Origin: Klebsormidium nitens | Lineage: Eukaryota > Streptophyta > Klebsormidiophyceae > Klebsormidiales > Klebsormidiaceae | Direction: 5' to 3' | DNA length: 64,000 nt | Assembly: GCA_000708835.1 (NCBI GenBank) | Contig: DF237272.1 | Span: forward strand, 1 to 64,000 | Made by a program: the position numbers and the translations under genes | The notes under the pieces: generated by a model | Database searches by the model: none | What the model was told of the DNA's origin: nothing | Seen by the model: only the letters and a program-made list of their open reading frames with translations | Part shown: one piece after another, positions 23,410 through 35,150 of the stretch | Layout: each line of letters starts with the position of its first letter | Numbering within the stretch: the stretch's first letter is position 1

Positions 23410-24970
23410 TCATGTCCCGCTCAGCCGTGCTGCTGCTATCTTTGTTCGAAGAGGTGGGAACTCAAAAACAACGAGGTCTTGATCGAGGTACAGGACCGGA
23501 AAGCGGGAAAGCTCGGGGAAGAACAGGGCTCTTCCAGCAGAATTTAGTCCGTCGACGAACCACGAGCCCTGCAAAGAAGCACTCAGTTAAATGTACCTTG
23601 TGAAGTGCGCTGAGGTGCTGATTGATCCGAGATGATCGGGAGAGTCAAGCAGTAGGTGTACAGCCCTTGCTCCTCGATGTGCTTTCTGGCAAATGCAGCA
23701 AACATCATCTTGAATCCATCTGGCAAAGCAACACAAATATCTCTAGGTATGATGTGGACAGTATCCTCACCTTTCCAGCTGGGTTTGGTTTCAGACCGTC
23801 TGCTCCTCTGTCCACCCAGAATGAGTCAAAGAACACCTCTACCCGCTCTGAATCCACCCCCCGGAAGTCACCTGCCGCACTAAGCCACCCGCTGCCTATC
23901 AGGGGTGCTGTGTACTGGACGTTACTGTCGATATGGCCTCCGTTTAAGATGTAAAGGATGGGGTCGAATTTGGTGCCCCCAAAGAGGAGCGATGACATTC
24001 TGCAGGCAGAGATAGTGATTAAGAACAGCGATTGAGATCGGCACCGCCAGGCAAATACAGCCACCAGTCTTATGATGGAGGCATGAGGGGGATAAGAAGA
24101 ACTTGCAAGAGACAAAGTCTTCGCTATTCCCTCCACCATCTTCTTTGCCAGGAAGTTAGCAAGTCTGATGTGGTTCCATTGGATTACCGCGGGCACAGGA
24201 ACTAGCAACACTCGATGAGAAGCTCTGCTTTCAAACAGTGCATTTGGACCCGTTCTGCTCCGTCCCATCAAAGACGTATTCCCCTGCCATCTTGTATCCG
24301 AGAAAGAAGATGATTTCAATTCCCGTTGCTCCTTAAAGATTGCCTTGAAGGGACTTCAATCCAGCGAGGCAGCTCACCTAGTGATATGAGGGGCGTGGAA
24401 AACTTCCCACGTCCCTTGCCCCAGTTCAACGCTCTTGCCCCCTGGGTTGCTCGTTGGATTGGCGGCCAGTAACGCTGTCACTGCAGAATCCAGCCTCTCT
24501 CGCACCTCTTTCTCTGCATAAAGTGTCCCCCAGCCACCATTCTTTATGCCCCCTCTTTCTTCCAGGATCTGCAAGATCGTCTCGCGGGGGCTCGGTAGAA
24601 TGAGCTGTTGCGTCCCAAGCGCACCGCTGGAAGGATTTAGACTAGGATCTAGGCTCGCGGCTGCCACAACACCCGCATTCTTCGCCACGGTGCCTGATGC
24701 AGAAAGTGCGAAGCCTGTTGCCGCTAGCAGAAGCCGACGGGACGAGAGCTTCTTCCTCTGCTTTGATTCGGTTGCTTGTATGGTGCAGCTATGACCCGCT
24801 GCTGCCGCAGTCAATCTTGCTGCACTCAGACCCCTTTTGTCAAGGAGGCAACAATGTTGTAGACTTTCAAAACCCTGGGTCTGGTTGTGCAGTGAACGCC
24901 TACTTTGCGGCCTGCAGAGAGCAGACACGCTGCAAGGAGTTGTCCTCGCAGCAAACTCCAGGCACGCCAT
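23410..24970 (-). CDS. Thylakoid-lumen protein with twin-arginine signal, fibrillin/PAP-like domain, three exons
   Basis: Exons on the minus strand are 24970-24378, 23999-23771 and 23568-23410, giving 326 aa. The N terminus is bipartite: a Ser/Arg-rich stromal transit region, then SSRRLLLAATGFALSAS (RR at residues ~78-79) and a VVAAA cleavage-type motif near 101-105. This architecture is typical of Tat-pathway lumenal proteins. The mature part has GTWEVFHAPHIT, FDPILYILNGGHIDSNVQYT, GSGWLSAAGDFRG, VEVFFDSFWVD and FPVLYLDQDLVVFEFPPL. These match plant plastid proteins of the At1g18060 type and recall the plastid-lipid-associated (fibrillin) fold. The biochemical role is unknown. The frame is open upstream to ATG 25165; I chose 24970 because MACLEFAART begins like a transit peptide. 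The gene is divergent from the IQ-motif gene, sharing about 0.66 kb. Confidence 0.8.
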
Positions 24971-25627
24971 CCCTGACAGCACCAGGCAGATCCTTCGTTG
25001 CGCTGCGCCTAGCTGTAAAGAGGAGTTCAGAACCTGGTCTAGCTCAAACAGGGACAATCTAAATGAACTGGTCAAGCTCAAAATGTTGGGAGCGTTCACC
25101 GCGCCAGTCAGGCTGAGAGAGCGGCAGCCCCAGCTAACTTGCGACTGCTCGCACCGTGTTCTCATGCCTCCGAATAAAATTTTGATCCAAGGGCACCCGG
25201 TGGAAATTTTCCCCTAGCCAGAAAGTGACGGCTTTCGCAACGTGCTCATGGACCGGTACAAGCTGCAGCAGTTGCATACTTTAGATCCCAGGCCGGTTTT
25301 GTATGCTGGCGCCGGCGGAAGGCGCCGTTTCCTTTCTCCATTTTCAACCGGGAAGGTTTCAACCAGTCCCAGGCTAAAAAAGATGGGGGAGTGCGCATCA
25401 GCCAGCTCGGCCACATTCTCGGCTGAACCAGAAGACGCTGCGCCTCAGCAGGGCAGGAGCAGGGCCTCAGGAACTCCTCAGCAAGTCCTCCTCTCCTCCT
25501 CCTACCTGCTACAAGTTGGTGCAGAGCCGTTGGTGCAAGATCCCCTTGCACATTGCGCTGTGTATCATTTCGCACCTGCCGAAAGTTTGCTCGCTTGCTT
25601 GCAATCCTGTATGCCCCGCTCTTAGCC
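24971..25627. promoter_or_regulatory. Divergent upstream region, lumenal protein and IQ-motif genes
   Basis: The shared region is short, about 0.66 kb. The lumenal-protein frame is open to 25165, and frames are also open upstream of the IQ gene. On the minus strand near 25380-25420 a stretch resembles the 5' arm of a tRNA-Ser but has no matching acceptor stem or T-arm. Confidence 0.35.
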
Positions 25628-26644
25628 ATGGCCCAGAGCAATGTGCACGTGCTCCGTTGCAATCCAGACATGCAGAGGCCAAGAGTCCTCGTGTGGCCTT
25701 TCGAGGTTTCTTTTGAACGGCGAGACGTTTATGGCGAGTTGGGTCGAGCAGACCATCCCTCACTCGAGGTGAAGCTCCGTGTGCTGGCTCGTCGAGATAC
25801 GTACGAGATATGGGCGGTGAATCACAGCACTGATGACAATCCTGATGAGGTAGCCTTGGGCACAGCTTTGTCTGTCCCTTGGGGGGGAAATGCTGCATTC
25901 AAATTGCCGTTGGTTTCGTTCGAGCCGGATGGAACCTCTAGCTCGCTCAGTTTCCCCATGAGTGCTCTCCCGACTGCGTATGAGCATCGAAGCGATTGCC
26001 CAGTAACTATCCTCGGCGCACTGGTCACACAAGGCAGTCCTGACTGGATTGCGGCCAGGGCGCCAGAAGCGCAAGTGTGGCGCCAAGTGCAGTGGGAGGC
26101 TTCTTTTGATGCCCGGTGCGAAGACTGGGTAGTAGAGGTCCGAGCACTCTCAGCATTCAATATGAAGGGTGTACTGAAGCTCGCCTATGACCCAGATAGG
26201 AAACAGCATGTGCTATGGATTCACAGCTTTTCGCCGACCCTAGAATTCATCATACCTGGGGTAGTGGCTTTGGCTAATGTTTTTGTGGACCTCTCTGGCT
26301 CTGTCTCCGTAACTAAGAATCAGAGGGGGTCACAAATTTATGAGCTTTGTATCAACCTGGAATGTGTGGCAAGAGACTCTATCTCAACCTCGTCATCGGA
26401 CCCAAAGTGGGATGAAGTGGAAGAGGGAAGCCGGGTCATTTTTAGTGGATGCTTCTTGGTGAACGTGGAAGATAGCGCTGCACGCACCATTCAGGCGGCA
26501 TGGAGGGTGTGTTTCCGTAGGAGGTGTCAGGCTGCTTCTAGAATCAAAGTAGCTTGGAAACAATGGAGGGACAATCCAGCTTACAAGTATTGTCGCAAGC
26601 GCCTGCTGAGGGAGTTCTCCGAAATGCCTGTTCTTGGCACCTGA
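25628..26644 (+). CDS. Unknown protein with C-terminal IQ motif, apparently intronless
   Basis: Single frame of 338 aa starting MAQSNVHVLRCNPDM and ending at TGA 26644. The first ~280 residues are a mixed alpha/beta-looking region rich in Trp, Val and Asp (for example RPRVLVWPFEVSFERRD and VLARRDTYEIWAVNHS). I do not recognise it. Residues ~285-330 contain ARTIQAAWRVCFRRR, which fits the IQ calmodulin-binding consensus, followed by a second degenerate repeat, ASRIKVAWKQWRDN, suggesting calmodulin or myosin-light-chain-type binding. There is no signal peptide or membrane segment from this start. It is one of the few genes here without introns. The frame is open further upstream, but only with non-ATG codons. 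A calcium-signalling role is inference from the IQ motif alone. Confidence 0.65.
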   Translation: MAQSNVHVLRCNPDMQRPRVLVWPFEVSFERRDVYGELGRADHPSLEVKLRVLARRDTYEIWAVNHSTDDNPDEVALGTALSVPWGGNAAFKLPLVSFEPDGTSSSLSFPMSALPTAYEHRSDCPVTILGALVTQGSPDWIAARAPEAQVWRQVQWEASFDARCEDWVVEVRALSAFNMKGVLKLAYDPDRKQHVLWIHSFSPTLEFIIPGVVALANVFVDLSGSVSVTKNQRGSQIYELCINLECVARDSISTSSSDPKWDEVEEGSRVIFSGCFLVNVEDSAARTIQAAWRVCFRRRCQAASRIKVAWKQWRDNPAYKYCRKRLLREFSEMPVLGT

Positions 26645-28003
26645 TATTGCTTAGAAAGGTGTTTGAATACGTGCCGGCCTTGAAAGAGCGATCAATCTAA
26701 CAACATATAGGGAGGATCACATGTGAGGGAGCTATAGATATGGTTTCTACTTTGCAGAACTCCTGATGTTCCAGATGGCTGCGTAGCGGGTGAATCAGAT
26801 ACATTAAGTTGCCTCGAGCTAGACGCACGCAATAATTTGTTGCAATACAATTCTTGACTCCAGCTCCGATGTATTGTATTTTAAAAACCAACCTGGATAA
26901 TAATTTGCGTACTGACAGTGGTAAGCAGGACCGCATGCCGTCCAACCTGATATGCATGGGATCGAAGCCAAACAAGGCCTCTTACGGCCTTCCTTCCCTT
27001 GTCGGCATGCATGTTAACTATATCAGTAAGGCCCGTCACTGCACTGATCTGCAATTGAACAACACGAAAGAGCAAAAGAGCAGCTACGATCGATTCAATA
27101 ATTTACCGGTGGTCTATACACTCTAACTACGGTAGACGTCGGAGGTATCATTATCAACTCCATATATGGCCGCTCGATTGTTGTCATATGCACATGCAGC
27201 CCGCGGCCGCGCCGGCTGCATAGCCATGCACCGTAATCAACCTGTCTATGATATGTTCATGCATTTGTTTTATTACCGCCGGCCTAAACCATGAATTGAA
27301 CAATTGAGGTCGATGTTATGTGTATCGTGCTATATAAAGATTGTGCACATATGTAAACTTTCATGTCACATGGCGCGCGGCTAGCAGATCTACCACGTAC
27401 GTCTAGAGAATCTAGGATTGACTATAAATACGTACAAATCAAAATGCGTATGAACTCGCGACCAGGCCCAAAAAATGGGCGTCAAGTGGTATCATAGTCC
27501 GGAATCAACTTCGAACCAATTCCGCCCTGGCATCGTGCCAACTATGCGGCATGATATGCGGCAAAAGTGCAGATCCTGATCCACTCGTAAGTTGACACAT
27601 CGATGCAGTATCAACTGATTAATCATGACGAGAGCCGAAGTCGGGACAATCTCGAACAGCTCAATATAACTCTAAGACATTTTAACAATGGCAGTAATAT
27701 GTACCGAACCTATATGCACATCTCGGTTCGTCTAACGTGGCGCTACTCCAGCAACACCGCTAGCTGTCTTGACTCACCGCCACATTTTCATCAACGGCCT
27801 TGCTCATCTGGAGGGGCCTGCAATACGTTTCCCTTCTTGCAACAGACTTAACTTTTACCTGGAAGCACTAATCAATGATACTTCTCGCAACTTCGTCGGT
27901 CAATTCCAGCCTTCAGTTCTGCTGCTTGTTGGCAACGCTGCCAGCCCAAGCCAAGCAACAACCGGACCGACCAATCAAGCCGCAGCTCGATCTAGTTGCC
28001 GTT
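26645..28003. other. Convergent intergenic region, IQ-motif and MYND genes
   Basis: AT-rich DNA with many palindromic tetramer blocks such as atgcatg, catatg and ctatata. No supported gene is present. It contains the presumed 3' UTRs of both neighbours. Confidence 0.5.
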
Positions 28004-31000
28004 CTACTGCGCTGCCAAAGCCTTGCACTCGACTTTGTGACGCGGCCAGTCCGTTTTTTGACACTCTGCACATCAAGGAGCGGAGGGAATATACCGCGAA
28101 TTACGAAGATAGCAAGGCCCAAAACAGAGAGATTGCAAAGTCAAGGGTGAACACGTCTTCTACTCCGCAGCAAGAAGCAGAGAAATCCGCAGGAGACTCT
28201 CGGAGCAGCAACTGCCTTGCACCGTGGGGTAACCCCAGAAACAGGTTCTCTCGTTTATGGCAAACCCCTTCACAACCCTGGAGAAACGGCGGCAAAACCA
28301 TGGAAGCAGCGTCTGAATGATTTCGGAAAGCGCGCAGCAAGTTCGACGTGAGCAGAAACGTACGAAGTCGAAAGGGACCGAAAGCAGGGGCAGCGGTTGG
28401 ACTGCTCACCTGCCGAACAGTATCCCGCCACGTTGCACTTTGAACACCGCAGAATCTTCACGTCCGACTTCCCGCAAACTCCGCATGATGGCGCCCCCGC
28501 GACCGCCTTCTTTTTCTTCTTTTTGCCCTTCCCGGGGGCACCGTTCTCCGCTCCCCCGGACCCCCCCGAACTGTGTCCAGACACCCGAGCGGCTTCGCCG
28601 GAAACCCCAGAAGAACCAATCCGCAGATTCTTTACACCCCGAACAGCCTCTCCCGCGAGCTTTTTCCGGCGCGCGATCAACTTGCCCTGCATCCGTAATC
28701 GGTCCACTAACCCGACCTGCAACGGGTGGAAAATCTCCTGCTGCGCCGCGCGCTCTAACCCGGTATCCAACCGTAACCCGAATTCCGCGAGCACGTCGAC
28801 GCACTTCTCAAACGAAATCTCCTTGGAGTGCGGGCTCTCGGGCTCGAAGCGACAGCGCTGACACTTTTCGGGAACCATTCCCTTGATGCACAGAAAACAG
28901 TTGGTCTGGAAGAGTTCCATGTACAGAGAGCGGAGCTCCGCGGTGTCGGAGGCGATTGCGGGGAGGATTTCGAGCGCGGCGCGGAGGGCCACGTGGTTGC
29001 CCTGGTTCATGGCCATGGCGAGGGGGGAGAACTCCTGCTGCGTGGGGCGCGGCACCTAAGGGGGGGGGAGATTTCTCAATCTTTGCTTTTGCAGACAGAT
29101 TATGGTGGGGGTGGAAGAAACGACTTCTTCAGCATGGATGATTGATTGAGAGCGGCAGAAACATGCCAACCGCAGCATGTCAGAAGAACCCTTGGAAACG
29201 AATCCAGTGAGCAGGGCTGGACCCTAAAACCCGACCGCTGGCAGTCTTTGGGAGCCGCATGTACCTCAGTCCATCACAACGCATACTGGCATAAGGAAGT
29301 CCGAATCTCCAACTCCTAAGTTCTAGCCCCTATTCCGCAACGTCCACAGTCGGCTACTTAGCATTGACCAGATTGGAGCCCAGCGATTTACGGCGTCGAA
29401 GTGAAGCGCATGCCAACGGTGAGTCAAGCAGAAAACCGAATCGGCAAAATGGTAGAGAAAAGGCCTGTTGCACCCTGATTCCGGGCCCACCGAACAAGGT
29501 TCCTCTGACCACATGTGACGAAACCAGAAGTGGAGGAACATCAGAGCAAGCTCACCTGAGCCCCGTTTCGGATGAGCGCCTGGACGATGCTGGGTGCCGA
29601 TCGTAGTATAGCGCCTTCTTGAATGTTAGACCCCAATTCCGATTCACCGCATAGAGATTCTCCATAATCCACAAAGTGACCCGTCAAAACCACGAGGCAA
29701 GCTCACCTGCGCCCCGTTTCGAATCAGCGCCTGGACGATACTGGGGTGCCGATCGTAGTACAGCGCCTTGTTGATCGGCCGGAAGCTCGTGGCATCCGCC
29801 GCGTTTACGTCGCAGCCGCCCTCCTGGATCAGAAAGTCAATCACCTCGCCGGTCGCCCCTTTGCCTGCGTACATTGGAAAAGCTTGTTGGGGTTGCTTGT
29901 TCCTCTTTCTCAGCTATGTGGGCACCATTTGCGCCATCCTCAGAAACTGGAGGTAGGGGTTAACGGACAGTAGGAATGCAACCTTTGTGCTTGCGCTTCT
30001 AGAAACCTCAGAAAGAAGATTCCCTCGCCAATCGCCCCTTTGCCTGCAATGAATAAGAGACGCTTTGCTAGAGGTCCTTGTGCTTCTCTATAGAAAAATG
30101 GTCGCAAAGTTTGCATGACAAGACAGCGGAGGGTGCTTTTCGAGTACTTGAAAGGCATTTCTGTCGTCGCACGTTCAGTGAGTCGGTCCAAAGCCTCGAC
30201 CGACAGAAAAGTACACGCGTTGATAGTCTTACAACTGTCCACAAAGACTTGAGAGACTTTTTGCAGTGGACACCACACCAAGGTTAGGGGTTAGAGGGCC
30301 TTTTCAGCATCACCCACACCTGCCACTTGTAGGCAAGGCGGCAAAGTTCGAGACTGGTTCCAAACTGGAGAGTCAGCGTTCAGGTTATTCGGGGCCGAAG
30401 GGTGCTTACAAACCTAGAAACCCAGCTTTCCCATCCATCAGTTCTTCCAAAGCGGGAAAAAACAAACTTTGCACAGAAACCAACAAAGTCCAGATAAGCT
30501 TGCTCTGAGCGGCAGTACAAGGAGCGACGCGGGCTCACATGCGAGCGCGTCGAACACAATGAGGTCTCGCTCGTATGCGTCCTGGGGCTTGAGCCCGGGC
30601 AGTTTGAACCCCCCTTTTGCGAAGAGCGCCTTCAGCTTCTCCAGATTGTAGGGGCCGTACTGCGATTTGAGAAGCAGAGATGAAATTGGGCTTTGAGCAT
30701 GCACCGAGACCAGGAGTGTTTATTTTGTGTCCTTTGAGCAATGCAAGGCCGGCGGATGAAGCTCGATTGAAAGTTGGAGAGGTGCGGGTTGATTGGTCAC
30801 CTCGGCACACGTTTCATATTTGCTACATAACACCGAGGACTGGTGAGATGTAGAAAGAAAGGAACGAAAGTACGGAGACCGAGCGAAAATAGGTCGGCGA
30901 AAGCACACTCGAGCGTTCTCCCCACCGAGAGATAAGGTTTTCGAGTGTCGAGCCCACAGAGAGTGACCCTGCCAGATGATTCCTCGACATGATTCGAACT

Positions 31001-34000
31001 AACCCACAAGTTGGCTCCGATGACGGAGTCGGCATCAGAATGCGCCCCGCCTCTGCGTCCCAAAAAGCGGGTTCCGGATCACATCTACGACTCTTTAGCC
31101 TGCACATTCACCTTTCCTGCTTGACCGTCTCTGCGTTGCGAGACGTTCGTGGAGGGATCATTAATCACAGGCGACACAAAATGTTGCGTCTTACCCCTTT
31201 CACCTCCCGCAGCATCAGCACACTCTGCCACACGTTGCGGCACTTAAGCGCCCATTCGATGGCCCCCGGCGTTTTCTTCCACAAGTCTCCAACGGCGTGG
31301 ATGTAAGCGACCGCCTGGACCATGTCGTCGACGCCCGTGAAAGTGATGGGCAGGTGGCCTTTGGGAAGCTGCCGTTCGCCTGCATTTGAAAAGCCACTTA
31401 AGGTCATGATCAATCGCGGAAGCAGTCTTACAAAGCAAGGGCCGCGTTGAAGCCAAATCCTCTTCCGCTCTCGCCTTCAGATTCCTTGGGAAAGAGCAAT
31501 TCTTGGGAGAAAAACTGAGACCGACTGACGCGTTTTTGATGACGCCATTGACCCAAAAGAGCAAGTGGCCCCCGGAGGACTCCGTTCGCCAGCATAAACA
31601 ACGTGTCCTTCCCTCGTGTCAATGGGAGCAGGGATTTCGAAGCTGGCGGTTTGGAGGAAGAGCATGTCGTGTAGCGAGGAATTTCATGAGGAGGTCACGA
31701 GCAGAACATTCGAAGAACGAACGCGACACGGAAACGCAAGGTCTTCAGATTCTTCCAGCTGGGGGTAAGTTTAACAGAGTCTTGAAGCAGAAGCAATTGG
31801 TCGATCTTGACTAGCCCGTAGCAGTCAATCGCATGAGGTCACAAAAAGAACCAACAATTCAGGCAGCTTTGTTTCTGAAACATAGTCAAAAGGATCGAAT
31901 AGAGGTTTCTTTGGCCTTGCGAAAGGTGGGCGAGTTTGCCTTAGCGTAACCATTTACAAGCCTCAGTCAGCCTCAGTATGACAATTCCGCCGTAGCCTGT
32001 GTGAACAGAGAAGCCTCAACCGATCTCTTGCCAGAAAACCTGAGATGCCTTATTCCCAATCAGACGCCTGGACGGATAATATCCTGAAACTTCGACATCA
32101 GTCCAAGAAGCGCCCAGAGCCCCACCCGCCAAAAACTCCATTACGAGCGGCGCCTGCTGGAGGGCCATCAGGATCGCGCCCCCCGCTCGGCAGATCTCCT
32201 CCTGCGCCGCATCGGTCCATTCGTTCTGGCGCCCTCCGGCGGTCTTCTCCACGGCGCGCACCATGGTGAAGTAATGCCACGGGAAGAAGGGGCGGCCGAC
32301 TTTCTGGAGGAGAAGGGGAGACCTGTGTCTATATCTTGTGCAAAAGAACGAGAAGTCTCTGACTACTTTCGGGAGGGGGGCTGAGATGTGTTACCTTCCT
32401 GAGCACAAAGCCGGACGGATTCGACGAAGTATTTGGCGCCGGAAGGCATGATCCGTTGGCTATGTGACTATGGGGAGTCCAGGGGCCGAAACAACTCGAA
32501 AAAGGCCCCGCAGCTGTCTGATGGGTCTGGTGATGTGGAAGGGACTTTGAAGGCAACGGAAACAATTGGGAAAGGGAGGAGCCCGGAGCAAAATTAGCCT
32601 TCTGCTTTTGCGCAACTGGATGCCTTCGCCCATCAAGGAGACATACAAACGGTCGAGGTCAAGGGAACGACACAGAGGGAAGTTTCTTCGACGAAGCACT
32701 CTTCTTTGAGCACACCTACAGTTGCTGAAAACATTGAGCGGCAAAGCAAAGCCCTCATAGTGGACAACACATGCCGAAGCTTCCAGTCTACTGAATATTA
32801 AGCGCCCAAATCAGTGCCAATAGGCGGAAACACACAAGGAAGCAGACACAAAGACGAAAGGGCAAATGAGCTCGAGAAGCTCCAAACGCTGACCTTGAAA
32901 TCCATCAGAGCCTGCGTGTACACCCAGGAGCACTGGGTTGACGTCAGCGTGTAATTCTCCGAGCACTCGCGCCGGTGCATGTACTTCTCCGCAAACGCGA
33001 CGCCCTTGAACCGCAGCAGCAGGATGGGCAGGTGGTACCTGTGCCAGAGTGACGTCAGCATGAGGTTTTGCACAATGGACAAGCCACTTTGGGTGCCAAG
33101 TAATGCTTTTGAAAGGGACGCAGAGTTTGACCGTCGGCCCTACTTAAGTGCGAGTGCGATCACCGCAAAGGCTGCCAGGTTCGGCAGTTTCTCTTCCTAA
33201 GCACGGCTACCCTGCAATAACTGGAACCAAACCACAGCAAACACTATAAAACGTAAACACATAGCAGGCCCTTGCACGATTTCCTGCCAGGATCATGGAC
33301 CAATGATGTGTTTTCTTCTCACTACTTACCCGTACCTGATGTTGGTAAACGAGCCGTAACAATACCCGTGGCCGTGCAACGGTCCAACCATCATGAACGT
33401 GATTTCATGCAGAATCAGCCCTACGTCTCTTTCATTCTGCCGCAGATGACTTTTCCCGTACCTGAAGTTGGTATACGAGCTGTAGCGATACCCGTGATCG
33501 TCTAACTTCCGCAGCCGTTGGAACATGTTGTAGCTCTCCTCATCGCGGCCCATCTTGAAAAGCACGATCGCGGCGCCGTTGACGCACCGAAAGAGCGCGC
33601 GCATTGGCGGTACCATGAAGGCTTGGCCCTCGGTAGACGCGCGTTCGAAGTCCGATTCGGAGAGGATTAGGGGGGCTTGCGCGATACCCTGCAAATGAGA
33701 AGAGGTTACGAAGATTAGCGGTGACGACGCTATTTGGTGGCGCAACGAGAGCGTCTCGAAGAACAACGTTTTTGATGCACACGAGGGCGAAAGAGAAGGC
33801 AAGACGGGCAAAGGTTGCGAAATCTGTTGAAAAGAATCACAGGGGCTCAAAGCATGCTTTCAAGAAACTGGACTTCGAGCCCCAAAGAACGGTGGGTGAC
33901 TGTGCTGGTGGTGCAGTTGCACTCTTCGCACAAACTCAAGAAAAAATGGTCAGCTGAACATTGTACGGGGGACGGAAAACATTACTCAAAGCGCTCTACG

Positions 34001-35150
34001 GGAGCCAAGGATTCCCTCTCGGAACATGGCCCTCCGGAGCGAAGGCTGCTTAGAGAATTAATACCAGTCACGTTGTTCAATTTGTAATCTACGTGCAAAA
34101 GAAGCATACCGATGACATCCAAAAGGACAAGGCCTTCCCTTTCCGAGCGCGAAATACGCTCACCTCATTGTAAAAATCTAGCGCCTCTTGAAGACTCTTG
34201 GCCGCGTTGGTGGCAAGCACGTTGTACGCTTCGGGGCAGCGGGGATCGATCGCGAGCGCCTCCCGAGCCACTCGCGTGGCATCTTCCGGGCTACGGCCAT
34301 AAGCAGAGATGGCTTTGAGGGCCGCGCGGGAAACGGACGTAGAGACGTACTGGTGAGAAGGGAGAGTAGAGTGAGGAGGGAACGTTTGAGGGCGTTGGAG
34401 AGTCAGAGAGCACAAAGTGAAGGAGGAAAGGTGACGTCGAGCAAAATATTAAGGGGTGAGATCTCACGAGGACAAGTGGAACGTGGGAAGAAATAGCAGA
34501 GGAGAATCAGCAGCTACTTACAGGTCGCTGATCAATCAAAAAAATTCATTCTTGAATGATAACGAAGAAGGTTCCGTGTACGACAAAGAGACTTCAAGCA
34601 GGTAACAGCCTTGAGAGAAAACTTCATCTGGGTGCCAATCTTGCTCGTGATCAGAAATTCAAACCTGTTGATGAGATGTAAGCGGAATCTAAAGTTTACT
34701 TTGTGGTGACGACCAGATGAAAGAACCAAACAAGGACAGATGAATGAAGTAAACCAAGGATAGTCAAAGCTTTATAATTGCCACTTTGGCAAGGGTCCAC
34801 TTCCAACGAAGAGAACGAACGCTAAAACGAATGCTTGAACGAGGTGATCAGAGGAAAGGGGACTGGTGAAAGTGATCCATTTACTCCCAAATGAAGTCCC
34901 AAACATAAGATTGTACTCATAGATTGCCAAAGAAGGCTCCGTCAGAGGAACGACTCACATCGGGCTCCGCAGAGGGCGCGCTCTGCAGCCACAGCGTCTC
35001 GCAGCTGATGTGATGCCCGGCCGGCGTGCTCACAGCAGCTTTGGTGTACTCGGGATCGTCAACGGTGCCCCCGGTCGTTTCGAACCCGAGAAGGGGGGTG
35101 TGTGGGCTGCCGAGAGTGGGCTTGATCCCCAGGTTTCGAAGCCAGTCCAT
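28004..35150 (-). CDS. TPR-ankyrin-MYND zinc finger protein, ten exons
   Basis: Minus-strand exons are 35150-34959, 34349-34164, 33688-33462, 33038-32894, 32303-32021, 31379-31195, 30659-30539, 29864-29707, 29055-28410 and 28065-28004, giving 734 aa in perfect phase. Residues ~70-240 form a TPR-like helical region: AREALAIDPRCPEAYNVLA, then MRALFRCVNGAAIVLFKMG and RYHLPILLLRFKGVAFAEKY. The middle has ankyrin-type repeats (GEVIDFLIQEGGCDVNAADA, then SIVQALIRNGAQ and FSPLAMAMNQGNHVALRAAL). A basic Gly/Ser/Lys linker precedes a C-terminal MYND finger, CGVCGKSDVKILRCSKCN with GYCSA, completed across the last intron by ECQKTDWPRHKVEC. All eight metal ligands are present. MYND fingers bind proline-rich partner peptides and TPR/ankyrin repeats are protein scaffolds, so a scaffold or regulator role is inferred. 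Introns hold at least four echoes of adjacent exon edges. Confidence 0.85.
29545..29625 (-). repeat. Echo of ankyrin exon donor edge, MYND gene
   Basis: The last ~60 bases of exon 29864-29707 plus its donor are repeated 151 bp away. ctcacctgagccccgtttcg at 29551 mirrors ctcacctgcgccccgtttcg at 29702, and the match continues through gcgcctggacgat and gccgatcgtagta. It is in direct orientation within the following intron, with about 85% identity by eye. Confidence 0.9.
30022..30052 (-). repeat. Echo of ankyrin exon acceptor edge, MYND gene
   Basis: tcgcccctttgcctgc, the acceptor plus first bases of exon 29864-29707, recurs 179 bp upstream in transcription direction, at 30032-30047. The match is short but exact over the splice junction. 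Confidence 0.75.
31555..31605 (-). repeat. Echo of acceptor edge of exon 31379-31195, MYND gene
   Basis: On the minus strand the echo reads as ANGVLRGPLALLG, beside ANGSFPKGHLPIT in a frame overlapping the true exon edge. The nucleotides share ccgttcgcc and gtggcc at an offset of about 210 bp. Similarity is roughly two thirds, weaker than in the other cases. Confidence 0.5.
33322..33382 (-). repeat. Echo of TPR exon donor edge, MYND gene
   Basis: cccgtacctgatgttggtaa at 33329 repeats cccgtacctgaagttggtat at 33455, the donor edge of exon 33688-33462. The match continues through cgagc.gta.c.atacccgtg. The offset is 126 bp, in direct orientation inside the following intron. Confidence 0.9.

Noticed and set aside
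25380-25420. tRNA-Ser-like 5' arm on the minus strand
   Set aside because: The D-arm-like string is present, but no matching acceptor stem, anticodon arm or T-arm follows at the right distances.
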